From NCBI GenBank assembly GCA_950022655.1, contig OX465589.1, positions 31,411,970-31,475,969 of the forward strand: 64,000 nt of DNA. The letters run 5' to 3'. Source of the DNA: Alentia gelatinosa (taxonomy: Eukaryota > Annelida > Polychaeta > Phyllodocida > Polynoidae). A model generated the notes under the pieces. The model was not told where the DNA came from. It worked only from the letters and a program-made list of their open reading frames with translations, and did no database searches. Positions 20,946 to 31,002 of the stretch are shown in pieces. The position numbers and the translations under genes were made by a program. Position 1 is the first letter of the stretch; each line of letters starts with the position of its first letter.

Positions 20946-21521
20946 TTTGTTTAATTAGACTTACTTCGGAATTGACTGAAACTATGAGATGAATGTAGGA
21001 AAAAATCCCACCCCTACACAATTCACCTCTTGCACATAAGTGTGGCGCTGCTGTAGCAGAGAGAATGTGTTGCGCTGGTTGCATGTGGCTAGCCACCGCT
21101 TGCCAGAAACCAGCCACACACTGGCAAATCGAAAACGAGGCGAGCCCTCACCTGTATCGGCAGCATGGCTTCAGTCCCATAAGCGAGGTGAGAGTTCTTT
21201 TACTTCCCACACCACATAGACATGTATGAGAAGGATTGACCTTTGATATATCAGTAAATCTACCACTGCTGGGGGTGAAGGAAAAGTGGCTGCAGTGGGA
21301 CCCGAATCAACAAAGTCCCGTGCTCTTTACCACTGAGCAACGAGTTCTCTATACTCGTTGCACTGAGCTAACTCCCCACCCTGGTCGCTGTAGTTATGCA
21401 TGCATGCAAGCATATCCTATCTGCACCACGTGGAGACGAGGCGACCAAGAGGATGAACAGGTTGGTAATTTCTGTCCACCCCAGCAGACCATATTGCAAG
21501 GACAAGAATTGCCATGTCAAT

Positions 21522-21540
21522 CCCCCCCCCCCCCCCCCCC
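21522..21540. repeat. poly(C) tract, 19 nt
   Basis: An uninterrupted run of 19 C inside the TIR-element remnant. Long open frames through it on both strands are not genes. Confidence 0.9.
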
Positions 21541-21892
21541 AAGGGGTAGGCGCACTTAGCGATATTGTACCGGGAAAACATCGCAAGGGAACTTTTACGG
21601 CGACTTTTCGCTTTCGATGTGAAAAAGTCGCTAATTGTGCGTTGATCTTAAAAGGCCAACGCACAGGAATATTTTTCCTTGCGATATTGGGCGGGGAATA
21701 TCGCAAGGGAGGGCCGCTCAGTGTAGCAGGGGAGGGAAAAGGTCGCCGTAAAATGCACCTCGGGCTTCGGTCCCCACAGCGAGAGGGGGCTTCGAGTTGG
21801 TTTTGATTTTGATTTTACGTCCAGCCAACCATTATATGTCCTTACCAGACTTTCTCAAGGTTCTTTTACACCATTGCAAAGCAGTAAATGGA

Positions 21893-22245
21893 TTTTTCAC
21901 CCTTTAGCTTTGCTATGATATCCGGAGGCATTGCCAGGTGTAGTACGCTATGATGCCTAGAGGCATCATTTCTGAAATTTAGATAATTGTTATTTTCTTA
22001 ATGAATTAATGCAAATGTTTTTCTAATATATCATTTCAAAATTTTTAACCCCATGGTTTTAGATTTGTATCTAAATTGGTGATCGGGTATTTATAAAAAA
22101 AAATTGTTTTTCTCATATATGCCTTACCAATGTAAAACTATTTCATAATTGATATTCTTACTAACATTTAAAATATAAAATTACCAAGGGGTTTTGGTGT
22201 ACTCAAGGTATTGTATAAAGCACTAGAGTAGGCCTACTACAGGGC
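21893..22245. repeat. dispersed repeat copy 1 (pairs with 26365-26660)
   Basis: It shares with 26365-26660 the sequence of blocks GGAGGCATT, CCAGGTGTAGTACGCTATGAT, palindromic GATGCC/GGCATCATTT, an AT-rich body, and GGTATTGTAAAAAGCAC near the right end. The two copies are about 300 bp each and moderately diverged, consistent with a MITE or SINE family. Confidence 0.65.
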
Positions 22246-22739
22246 TGAGAATAAATCCACATACATACATACACAATCTTCACTGGTTTCAGATACCAGC
22301 GGCCGTATGCTCCGAGAAGTTGACGTGTAGTAATATCTGAGCGCATGCGAGGATATTGCGTAGGGTCAACTCCGAGGAGTATACAAGCGCTTTTTCTTCG
22401 AAACCAGTCTAAATTGTATTTATTATCCACCTTTTCCTGACAAGTGCGGTCCCATATTAGTTCATTTTAGGTATGCACTATTTTTCTTCTTCTTGTTTAT
22501 TGTTTACCCTGGAGTTATCTGTTAGGGTCATAATAGTCTCTATCTTCCAGCCACTATTTTTCAATATGCACTTTTTTCTGTATGCCCCGGGTTTTGCAGC
22601 ACGGAACATACAATATATATTGTATCCTCCGGGTATGTAGACACACGCAGTCCATGTGTTTTCTATGGACGCTATGAATTATCTGGATAAAACAAACCAG
22701 CGTATTTCAGGGTGTGTATTTGGTAAAATGTAGTGTAGT

Positions 22740-23310
22740 GAAAGGGTTACGAGCCCGGACCCAGCCCGTAGGCCCACCCAGCAGGTAGCTGCGTAAAAAT
22801 GGTATAATAAACGACGTAATGGAACCACATCGCAAGGAAAAGAATTGACATGTCAATTCCCATATTCACATGCGACTTTCTCTCTTTTGGAGGGAAAGTA
22901 TCGCACGCGACTTTGTACCTCGGGGGTGGAGGGTGCTGCAATATCGCAAGGGGTGCAAGGCACAGTTGGCGATATTGCACCGGGAAAATATCGCAAGGGA
23001 GGGACGCTCAGCGCTGCAGGGAAGATAGAAAAGTCGCCGTAAAATGTATTTCAGGCTTCGGCCTCCACAGCGGGAGGGGGGCCTCATATCGCAAGACATT
23101 TCAAGGCACACCTAGCGATATTTCGTTGCGATATTATCCCTTGGCCGAGGTACAATATTTTTTCCTTGAGATATGGCTGAGATTTTGTACCGAAAATATC
23201 GCAAAGGGTGTGACCACGCAGCAGGAGGGATGGCAAAAGTCGGAGACAAAATTTGCTCAATCGTCGGTCACCCCATCAGGAGATCTCTAGCCCATACTTT
23301 GCACACCTCG
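22740..23310. repeat. GCGATATT / AATATCGC repeat family copy
   Basis: It contains GATATTGCACCGGGAAAATATCGCAAG, AAAGTCGCCGTAAAATG, CAGGCTTCGGCCTCCACAGC and CTTGGCCGAGGTACAATAT in the same order as 20560-20800. The order is partly kept at 21540-21800 and 25700-26345. It is an internal part of the AGGCCAACGCACAC element family. No protein is supported. Confidence 0.6.
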
Positions 23311-24021
23311 AATTTTTTTCTGGTATTTTCCTCCTTTTACACAGTGAAATAAACCTCAACCATGAATGAATAGAAGTCGTTTTATGTATAAAAAATCTGG
23401 AGGGTATTAGATTCTATTCTCGTGCATTTTGTTGGAGAGAAATAGGTAAAGGGCTGAGAGCGGCTAGGAGGTAGACTGGCGGTCCTCACAGCGGGAGGCT
23501 GCCTCCAAAAGGGACAAATCGCAAGGACAAAAATGAAACATTCTCCATTTGAAAATCTCAAGGAAAAGTCGGCGGCAATCTCTCTCTCAGAGGGGGTGAA
23601 AAGAGGGTTGTACAATATCTCATGGAAAGCAAGGGTCACCTTGAGCTATTTTACCAGAAAAATATCACAAGGGGTGTTTTGCGCCGACTTTTCCGTTAAA
23701 AACGGAAATGGTCGCTAAAATGTGTGCGATACCGTATATATGGCAGTTAATAGAGTTTTAATGGGCCCTGGGACAAGCCCGTCGGCCCACCCACACCCCA
23801 CAGTGAAGGGCGTGGGTGAAGCCGCGCGAATTACGTAGGGATTCAAACGAGATAAACGGATAATGTACACGTCCTAGAATCTAATGACAAATAATATGTT
23901 TCTAGGTCTTTGTTTGGCAGAACCAAACAGATAAGGCCCTCTGTCGGCATGTTCGAGCATATAGATTTGAAACAGTTTCCCGATATCATGATTTGATCAA
24001 GAGTTATTAAACTTTGAATTG

Positions 24022-24240
24022 TTATCTAACCCCCGGCCTTGCCTGACACAGCCGTCGTTGGCATTGTTTAATCTTAATCAACTCTGAGACGTACTGTAAA
24101 TATGTGGCCAAACACTTGGTGAAGAGGGCGGGGTGTGCGACTTTGGGGTGGAGTGGATGGGAGCCCATCCTGACGGAGACCTTGACGTAGGCGTAGAGTG
24201 GATTCGGCGGTTCTCGCACGTGGAGGCTACATCAGCCAAT
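24022..24240 (-). other. unassigned coding-like block
   Basis: A GC-rich island in AT-rich sequence gives an open frame on the minus strand whose translation includes EPPNPLYAYVKVSVRMGSHP and FTKCLATYLQYVSELIKIKQ. The first piece has an E-P-x-P ... V-x-V-S-V-x-M-G-S pattern like the start of GM2-activator domains. A plus-strand frame over the same bases (VEWMGAHPDGDLDVGVEWIR) is also open. The right strand and splice sites cannot be decided. It could be an inverted exon copy of the neighbouring lipid-binding gene or a chance frame. Confidence 0.25.
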
Positions 24241-24289
24241 GCCAGCATCTGCACAATGCACCTGAAATGAACATCAATGAAAGGTTATA

Positions 24290-25015
24290 CGGTGAACTCG
24301 ATACTGTGCGAACTCGGTACCGGTGAACTCAATACCGTGCAAACTCGGTACCGGTGAACTCGATTCCGTGCCAACTCGGTACCGGTGAACTCAATACCGT
24401 GCAAACTCGGTACCGGTGAACTCAATACCGTGCAAACTCGGTACCGGTGAACTCGATACCGTGCAAACTCGGCACTGGTGAACTCGATACCATGCAAACT
24501 TGGTACAGGGGAACTCGATACTGTGCAAACTCGGTACAGGGGAACTCGATACCGATACCGTTGAACTCGATACCGTGCAAACTCTCTACTGGTGAACTCA
24601 ATACCATGCAGACTCAGTACTGGTGAACTTGATACTGTGCCAACTCAATAAAGTTGAACTCGATACGGTGCGAACTCGCTATTGGTGAACTCGATACCAT
24701 GCAGACTCAGTACTGGTGAACTTGATACTGTGCCAACTCGATACTGTTGAACTCGATGCGGTGCGCACTCGCTATTGGTGAACTCGATACCATGCAGACT
24801 CAGTACTGGTGAACTTGATACTGTGCCAACTCGATACTGTTGAACTCGATGCGGTGCGCACTCGCTATTGGTGAACTCGATACCATGCAGACTCAGTACT
24901 GGTGAACTTGATACCGTGTGAACTCGGTACCGGTGAACTCGATACCGTGCGAACTTGGTACTGGTGAACTCGATACTGTGCGAAAGCGGTACCGGTGAAC
25001 TCAATACCGCTATGG
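24290..25015. repeat. 31-bp minisatellite with 93-bp higher-order repeat
   Basis: About 23 tandem copies of a 31-bp unit built from two half-units, GTGAACTCGATACC and GTGCAAACTCGGTACC. From about 24622 to 24902 the array changes to a trimer: GGTGAACTTGATACTGTGCC recurs at 24622, 24715 and 24808, exactly 93 bp apart. A short degenerate outlier lies at 25255-25300. Open frames on the minus strand (RYRVHRYRV-like) simply follow the repeat. Confidence 0.92.
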
Positions 25016-25439
25016 TCCGGTATCAGCCACACACGATTGTCGATGTACGCACCTTCACTATATCTTCCCGATTGTGAGTGGGTCGTTTGAATAGCGATGC
25101 TGCCTATCTCCCAGTCCGATTTATCAATTTGTAGGTGAAACAAATGCGATTATAGATCACACCTCTCAACTTCAAAAGGGCCTTATACAGAGTGAGATCA
25201 AAGAGAGGTGCCACGAGCCGGGGGTGAGCCATGGGCACTAGTGTGGATATATGATAACTCAGTACTGGTGAACTCGATACTGGGCTAACTGGGCACTGGT
25301 GTGGATATATGGTTTGAATGAGGCCGAATTATTCTCTATCTGCTTAACAAATGAAGTTTTTCCTTTATAAGCTGAACATAAAGATAAGGATTTTCTTTGA
25401 AACGAGGGAAACTGCCATCTCTAATATTATGTTTTCCAG

Positions 25440-25632
25440 TGTGTACGAGAACATCTGCGACCACCTGAACAGCACGGAGGAGGAGGCTCAGGAGGCGGTG
25501 ACGAAGCTGCAGGAGATTTTCAAGGCTGCGGGTCACACCCTCAAGTGCCCCCTGGCGCCAGGTGTATTTGCGCTTGACGGCATCAAGCACGAGCTTCCGG
25601 AGTTGACCGATGTCATGGCTATGATCGCATCG
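25440..25632 (+). CDS. host exon: GM2-activator/ML-like lipid-binding protein, internal exon
   Basis: The exon is bounded by acceptor TTTTCCAG (25432-25439) and donor TCG|GTAAGC (25633). The translation VYENICDHLNSTEEEAQEAV through KCPLAPGVFALDGIKHELPE resembles the centre of GM2-activator proteins, with an aromatic-E-x-x-C-D-x-L helix, then a CP-x-x-x-G-x-(Y/F)-x-L segment and a (V/E)-L-P-(D/E)-L strand. It needs two bases from an upstream exon (phase 2) and ends in phase 0, matching the exon at 43687. Proteins of this family bind and present lipids in lysosomes or outside the cell. The GC-rich third positions fit a host gene. Upstream exons are not located with confidence. Confidence 0.7.
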
Positions 25633-25665
25633 GTAAGCAGATTTATCCAACAAAATTCAGATTAA

Positions 25666-26175
25666 AGGTATCACACACTTTGCGACTTTTTCCGTTTTTA
25701 GTTGAAAAGTCGGCGCAAAATTCGCCTTGCGATATTTTCCCAGTACAATAGCGCAAGGTGTGCATGGGTGTTGTCGGCACCCCCTACAAAATCTCAAGCA
25801 TATCTCAAGGAAAGAAGTTGCAAAGTGACTTTTGCATATCGCAAGCGAAAAGTCGCCGTAAAAGTCCCCTTGCGATGTTTTCCCGGTACAATATCGCCAA
25901 GTGTGCCTACGACCCCTTGCAATATTGCACCACGTCTTTTGCACCCTCTTTTACCCCCGCTGAGATACAAAGTAGCATGCGATATTTTCCCACCGAAAGG
26001 GAGAAAGGTGCATGCGCCTTTCGGAATTGACATGTCAACTCTTTTCCTTGCGACATTTTACCGTTTTTACACTACCACCCTCCCCAGCGCGCATACCACC
26101 CCGCTCTTCCGATATTCTCCTTGCTATATGCTTGCGATATCGCAAGGGAAAATATCGCTAAGTGTGCGTTGGCCT
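25666..26175. mobile_element. TIR element of the AGGCCAACGCACAC family (TSD TAA)
   Basis: Left end AGGTATCACACACTTTGCG and right end CGCTAAGTGTGCGTTGGCCT are imperfect inverted copies. TAA flanks both (25663-25665 and 26176-26178). It is 510 bp and lies only 33 bases inside the host intron that begins at 25633. The interior carries the family's GCGATATT and AAAAGTCGGCGCAAAA motifs and no open frame of note. Confidence 0.75.
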
Positions 26176-26202
26176 TAATTCCCAAATCCCCTCCCTCGTT
26201 AA

Positions 26203-26345
26203 AGGCCAAAGCACACTTGCGATATGCTTGCGATATTGGACAGAAAATATCGCAAGAGAGGGCCTACAGCGAGAGGGGGCCTTATATCGCAAGGCATTTC
26301 AAGGCACACAATATTACCCCTTGGCCGAGGTACAATATCACAAGG
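26203..26345. mobile_element. partial copy of the AGGCCAACGCACAC family
   Basis: It begins AGGCCAAAGCACACTTGCG after TAA (26200-26202), only 24 bases beyond the end of the preceding copy. It runs through GGCCTACAGCGAGAGGGGGC and CTTGGCCGAGGTACAATATC, where recognisable family sequence ends. The right terminus is not seen. Another left-end-like block occurs at about 26790. Confidence 0.5.
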
Positions 26346-26364
26346 TAGATAATCGAGTTTTAAC

Positions 26365-26660
26365 CCTTTTGCTTCGATATGATGCCTTGATGCATTCTTG
26401 GGCATAGTTCGCTGTAATACCTGGAGGCATTCCCAGGTGTAGTACGCTATGATACCTTGAGGTATCATTTCCGAAATCTAAATAACTGTCATTTTCTTAT
26501 AAATTAATGAAGATATTTTGACGATATATTTCCAGCCAATGTAAACTATATCGTAGTCAATAATATAACTATTATGTAAAATCATTATTAGTTTGGATTA
26601 CCATAGGGTTGTGATGTACTCTAGGTATTGTAAAAAGCACCAGCGTACTACAGGGATGGA
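26365..26660. repeat. dispersed repeat copy 2 (pairs with 21893-22245)
   Basis: Block order and spacing match the copy at 21893-22245, including CCCAGGTGTAGTACGCTATGAT and TCTAGGTATTGTAAAAAGCAC. No gene is seen from here to the LTR at 27928 apart from repeat debris. Confidence 0.65.
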
Positions 26661-27927
26661 AATGATACTAGAGCAGTTGGTAATGTGGTATCATACCTAA
26701 CCGCTGTGTGCCAGGAAAATAGTCGCCAACTTTCTTTACCATATCGCAAAGGCAAATGTCGCTGAAAATATGTCTGGGTCTTCTTTAAGGCCAACGCACA
26801 CTTTCAGACTTTCTCCATTTCTAGCGGTCAAGTCGGCGCAAAATCCCCCTTGCAATACTTTTCCGATACAATATCGAAAGGTGTGCATGGCCTGAAATTA
26901 TTTTCTTCGGGGTATTGTACCACCCTATTTTCACCCCTCCCCCTTCTCCAACATGCTGAGAAGAGGTTTGTTGCGGAAATTCCTTGATATTTTCAAATGA
27001 AGCTTGTATCATTTTTTCCCTTGCCGGATGTACTTTTCGTACTCAATCTCCTGCTGTGAGGGCCGCTGGGAGGGCAAACAGTCCACCTGCTAGACCACTC
27101 CCAGTCATTTAACCATCTATTTTCAGGGATTTAGTCATAAATAGATATATTTGTCTATTCTTGGTTGGAATCTGTATTATATGACTGACTGTCTCCGTAC
27201 ATGTAAAACTGGGGACCTCCACCTCTTAATTACCACAGGTGGTAAGGGATATATCAGCGAAAAATTCTACACCTTGCGATGTTTTCGTTGTTCGTTTAAG
27301 CCCAATGCACATCTATGATTCAGGGGAGAACGATTAGTTCCAAAAACGTATAGAATTGGGGGAAGTTGTGTAGGCGAATTGCGTAGTCCCTCGGCCCCTG
27401 TCGACCACCCAATCAGGGCCATTTACTTTTGTTGAATGATTTAGGAACATTGAACGACAACTCGTCGGCGACAAAAGATTTAACATCTCAAGGACGGGGG
27501 TTTCACTAATCGTTGGCTGACCCTTGCCTAGCTGCCCCACATGTACCTGCTCGGGCGGACTCCGTTAGGATGGCTCGCCGGAGACAAATTACCGCTCCTT
27601 TGTTGCTCAGAAAGGTACATCAATGTTCCGAAATCGGAAGATGTGTATTGGGCTTTATGGTCCTGCCAGGGGAATTTTCCGTTGACTTGTTCCATGGGTC
27701 CTAAGGTCACGTGCTTGAACAGAAATCTCATGTGATGCTAATAATTCAACCAAATATTCTTTTTATGTATAATTCGCTGTCCGAGAGACCTGGAAACGTG
27801 TAAAATATATCAATATCGGCATTGACTCAATCATATTCAACAGTGGCTCTATGAAACGCCTAAATTGAAATATATGCGCATGTAGGTAGAAGAATCAAGC
27901 GCTATTTTGTTTTGTTTTTCTTGCTCA

Positions 27928-28367
27928 TGTAGTGGGGTGGGAATCCAGCAGTGTTCGGACGTTCTACGGAAGGTGGCGTGGTGAGCCGATCCTTACTGTG
28001 TAGTGGTTCCGGGCAACGCCGCACACGAGAGTGGTGCGGTGGAGACCGGGATTACATATAACGCTGGGTATATATACTCAGCGTTCACAGTAGGTCGACA
28101 GGCTGTCCCTGTGCGTCTCTTCTTTGGAACACTGTGCTGGGATACTGTACTTGTGGGAATGATCTTCCAGATCCTTCTGGGAAGTAATTATCAATAAACA
28201 TTCCTGTTTATTAAACTTGTGAGTTGTGTTGTGTGTAACTAGGTTCGTGCGAACCTGCCGAAAAAACCAAACCGACCTACGTAATAGCTCGTAGGGTGGG
28301 ATCCTGCCTGGGACTAGCGTTCCCGAAAGGGGTCTTCCATTCTGCTAGACAGGTGGCGACCACCACA
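27928..28367 (+). mobile_element. 5' LTR of the intronic gypsy element
   Basis: It runs from TGTAGTGGGG to CGACCACCACA (440 bp), with near-inverted ends. A TATA box (TATATATA, about 28067) precedes a poly(A) signal AATAAA (about 28192). The signal sits in a small hairpin, AATAAACA-TTCC-TGTTTATT. It aligns along its length to the 3' LTR at 43031-43561 apart from a 91-bp length difference and scattered substitutions. The short open frame inside is not a gene. Confidence 0.92.
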
Positions 28368-28368
28368 T

Positions 28369-28383
28369 TGGTGCCGTGACCAG
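28369..28383 (+). promoter_or_regulatory. primer-binding site
   Basis: TGGTGCCGTGACCAG starts one base after the LTR end. A TGG-initial sequence here is complementary to a tRNA 3' end and primes minus-strand synthesis. It is cut immediately downstream by the element at 28384-29082, which has duplicated CAG. Confidence 0.7.
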
Positions 28384-29082
28384 GGCCTTGTTTTTTAGTC
28401 ACGACAATCGTTATTGGCGACATCGGCCAGGTGGGAGTGTCCTATAGAGCCACGATCGTAGATGCTACGACAAATGTGTTGTATCGACGACATCTAGAGA
28501 GCTCAAATGTGTTTTTAGTCACGACACTCTGTGCCTAGCTGAGCGGAAAGTGTCGCCAACTATGTCGTAAGGCTAAGACAATTTTAGACATGTCGTAGCA
28601 AACACGGAACATTACTTCCCGTGGGAATTAAGCGATGAAACTTTAACACGAGTAAGGGCTACATATAACCTATAATCGTTTCAAATATGAAGAAGAACGG
28701 ACACACCGTTCTGAAGTTATCGGCGATTGAATTTGAAACATTGGGCTATCGATCGGATATCGTACACGCACTCTCCAAGCAGATCTTTCGCGGTATAGCA
28801 TATTTGGTATGATTCTAGGTCATATGTATCCTTTACTCATGTTAAAATTTCATTGCTTAATTCGTATGGGCAGCACAGGAAATCCACAATGACGTTTTAT
28901 AGAACCTGTGACAGTTCTATACTTGTCGTCAGGGCCGACAATTTGAGCTCAGATCGTAGGCTGCAGGCTACGACACCGTCTATAGCACGGCGGCCATTTT
29001 GAATCACCAAATAATGTCTTGGTCTCAAGCGACGATCTTAGGCCATCGTGGATCGACGATATCGTGACTAAAAAACAAGGCC
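28384..29082. mobile_element. TIR element, GGCCTTGTTTTTTAG family (TSD CAG)
   Basis: GGCCTTGTTTTTTAGTCACG at the left and its inverted copy at the right give TIRs of about 25 bases with small mismatches. CAG flanks both sides (28381-28383 and 29083-29085). The flanks join into a continuous gypsy leader, confirming the ends. The interior has inverted GACGACA-type blocks and no open frame. A relative with the same ends lies at 46317-47139. A 3-bp CWG duplication separates it from the TWA elements elsewhere in the window. Confidence 0.85.
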
Positions 29083-29123
29083 CAGGATCCTAGGTTGCTT
29101 GCACAACCCGGGATTCCTGGCGA

Positions 29124-31002
29124 ATGCACAGAGATGGTATAACAACCAGATCCAAGGCCGCTCAGGAAAAAGAGGATGAGGAGGTAACTTCTCAACTTGA
29201 TTCCCAGGCCTGGAAAGGCGGAACGCCACCGAACCCGGAGGGAGGGGGTAATACCCAGATGTCCGGGCATGGAAAAGTCCGAAAAAGAACTGCTGCTCAG
29301 AATCTGAGTTCGACAGTTCTGCAGAACTTTAGTCCGGTGCCCAGTGGTCAACATGGCTCCGTTAGGGATCTGCAGGGATTCAGTAAAATTGAATCCCAGA
29401 CAGATAGCCCTGGAGAGTCGTTACTCCCAAAGAGGAGGAGGATGATACCTTTCAGGTGGCCTCCAAGTCGTCCCCGCAAGGTTTCCTTGGGCCAGAACTC
29501 CTTGCTGAGATGGATCGGAAAAGGGAGGCCAGGGAGATTTGCTGGGAGCTGGAAGCTCGCAACCGAGAGATCGCTGAGGAAGTAGCCAAACGGCATCATG
29601 CCTTAGAGGAGCTCTCGAACCGTGAGACTGAGGATTGAGCAACTGGACGAACATGTATATTACATGAAAGACCAAGCTCAAAGAGCAATTACGGAACCAT
29701 CTCAACCGATGTCTATGTCAAAAGCTGGTTGGAAGAATGTGAGGGATAATCTGTACTCTCCCACCCGGAAGTCAGATGATCCTGAAAGGACCCCCTCCAG
29801 ACCCTATTCTGGAACAAGGGGTATGAGAACTCCAGCTGTGAGCTTTCGCTTACCTTCCGAGTTACGGTCTGGTTACCAGAGTCCAGAACAAACTAGTAAA
29901 GCTATTGCCGAACTAGGGTTCAGCTCTATCTACCAGGTAAAGGAACAAGATCGGGTATTCAACTTGTCTATGTCACGAGCCGACAAGGTCCCGATTATGC
30001 GACCTGACAATTCTGCCAGAAGGAACGCTGTCATTCCGAAACTTTATGGAAAAGGAATGGAGTGGGAACACTGGTTTGCCGGGTTTGTGAAGATATACCA
30101 TGCAATGGCTGGAACAAAGCTGACACATTGCCATATCTTAAGCGGGCGTTATGAGATGGACCCGGGAGAGCTGCACTTCGTGCTTTTCGCCGTTCCGGTG
30201 GTACGGAATGGGATGACTTAGTGGAGGTAGCCTCTTACTACTGTGGTCAGTTAGTAATGCTGAATCCGAGATCCACTTTTATAAAGAGGATCCAAGGTCG
30301 GGAGGAGACAACTCGCGCCTATGGGTTAGCCCTACAACAATTATTGATGGAAGTCTACCCAGGAACGAGGTGAGATTCTCCCGCATTGCATGAAGATCTA
30401 CAAACACAGTTTGTGAAAGGGCTTCGAGATGATGACTTGTGAACGGAAGTCGTCTCAAAGTGGGAGCTTGGTATGAACTTTATGCAAGTGCTCCAAATAG
30501 TAGACGCCTATGAACAAAGGTGTGTACTATTTGGGAAATATGCGAACCCAGGAAAAACTTCCAGGGTAAACATGGTGGAGTCTTCCTGGCAACAGGAAGA
30601 GGAAGAAGAAGCCTACGAGTGCCAGGACACGGAAGTAGAGGATATACACTCTACAGTACGCTCAATGGTACTCGGAAGGGGAGGTTTCCAGAAACAGGGA
30701 CGTGGAAGAGGTAGACCCACTAGCTTTGGAAGGAACAGCAATGTACCTTCTGCGGCTGAGGTAAAACCCAAAACTGCGGAACCTGAGGAGAGCTCTTCGA
30801 GGTAATGAAGTTGTTGGCCAAAATCAATGAACGACTAGGCCAGGTGGAAAAAAACCAGCTGGATGTCAGACATTGCTGGAGGTGCAACAAAATGGGACAT
30901 ATCTCGCCAGATTGTCCAGAGACCTGGAATATAACTACAGTGGAAACACCTCGTAGTATACCCGCGTTACCGGTTGCTTCCAGAATTGATCCAGAAAACT
31001 AA
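29124..31002 (+). pseudogene. gypsy gag with CCHC zinc knuckle, several frameshifts
   Basis: The ATG at 29124 opens a charged, Ser/Gln-rich N-terminus. The frame moves near 29440 to a coiled-coil-like segment (REAREICWELEARNREIAEE) and again near 29620. That part holds the capsid-like block IPKLYGKGMEWEHWFAGFVK at about 30030. Further stops and shifts occur between 30220 and 30470. A Gln/Glu- and Arg/Gly-rich segment follows, and then the nucleocapsid knuckle CWRCNKMGHISPDC (CX2CX4HX4C) at about 30875-30920. Gag packages element RNA into particles. No continuous product is possible. Confidence 0.8.

Larger units (their letters stand above)
20544..21648. mobile_element. TIR element of the AGGCCAACGCACAC family with nested repeats
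   Basis: The left end AGGCCGACGCACACTTAGCG follows TAA (20541-20543). The right end TAATTGTGCGTTGATCT is followed by TAA (21649-21651). The interior has the family's GCGATATT and AAAGTCGCCGTAAAATG motifs near both ends. In the middle are a (TTTG)n-tailed repeat and the repeat shared with 17652-17790, which look like later insertions. A further left end of the family starts at about 21653. Confidence 0.55.

Noticed and set aside
24290..25015. Regular repeats reminiscent of a CRISPR array
   Set aside because: The 31-bp units are contiguous without unique spacers, units are degenerate, and the context is a eukaryotic genome.
19901..25632. Direct splice of the 19901 frame to the exon at 25440
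   Set aside because: The exon at 25440 needs two bases from its predecessor; the only phase-compatible GT sites in 19901-20134 are poor donors.
27990..28200. Small ORF within the 5' LTR
   Set aside because: It spans TATA and poly(A) signals of the LTR and is not preserved in the 3' LTR.
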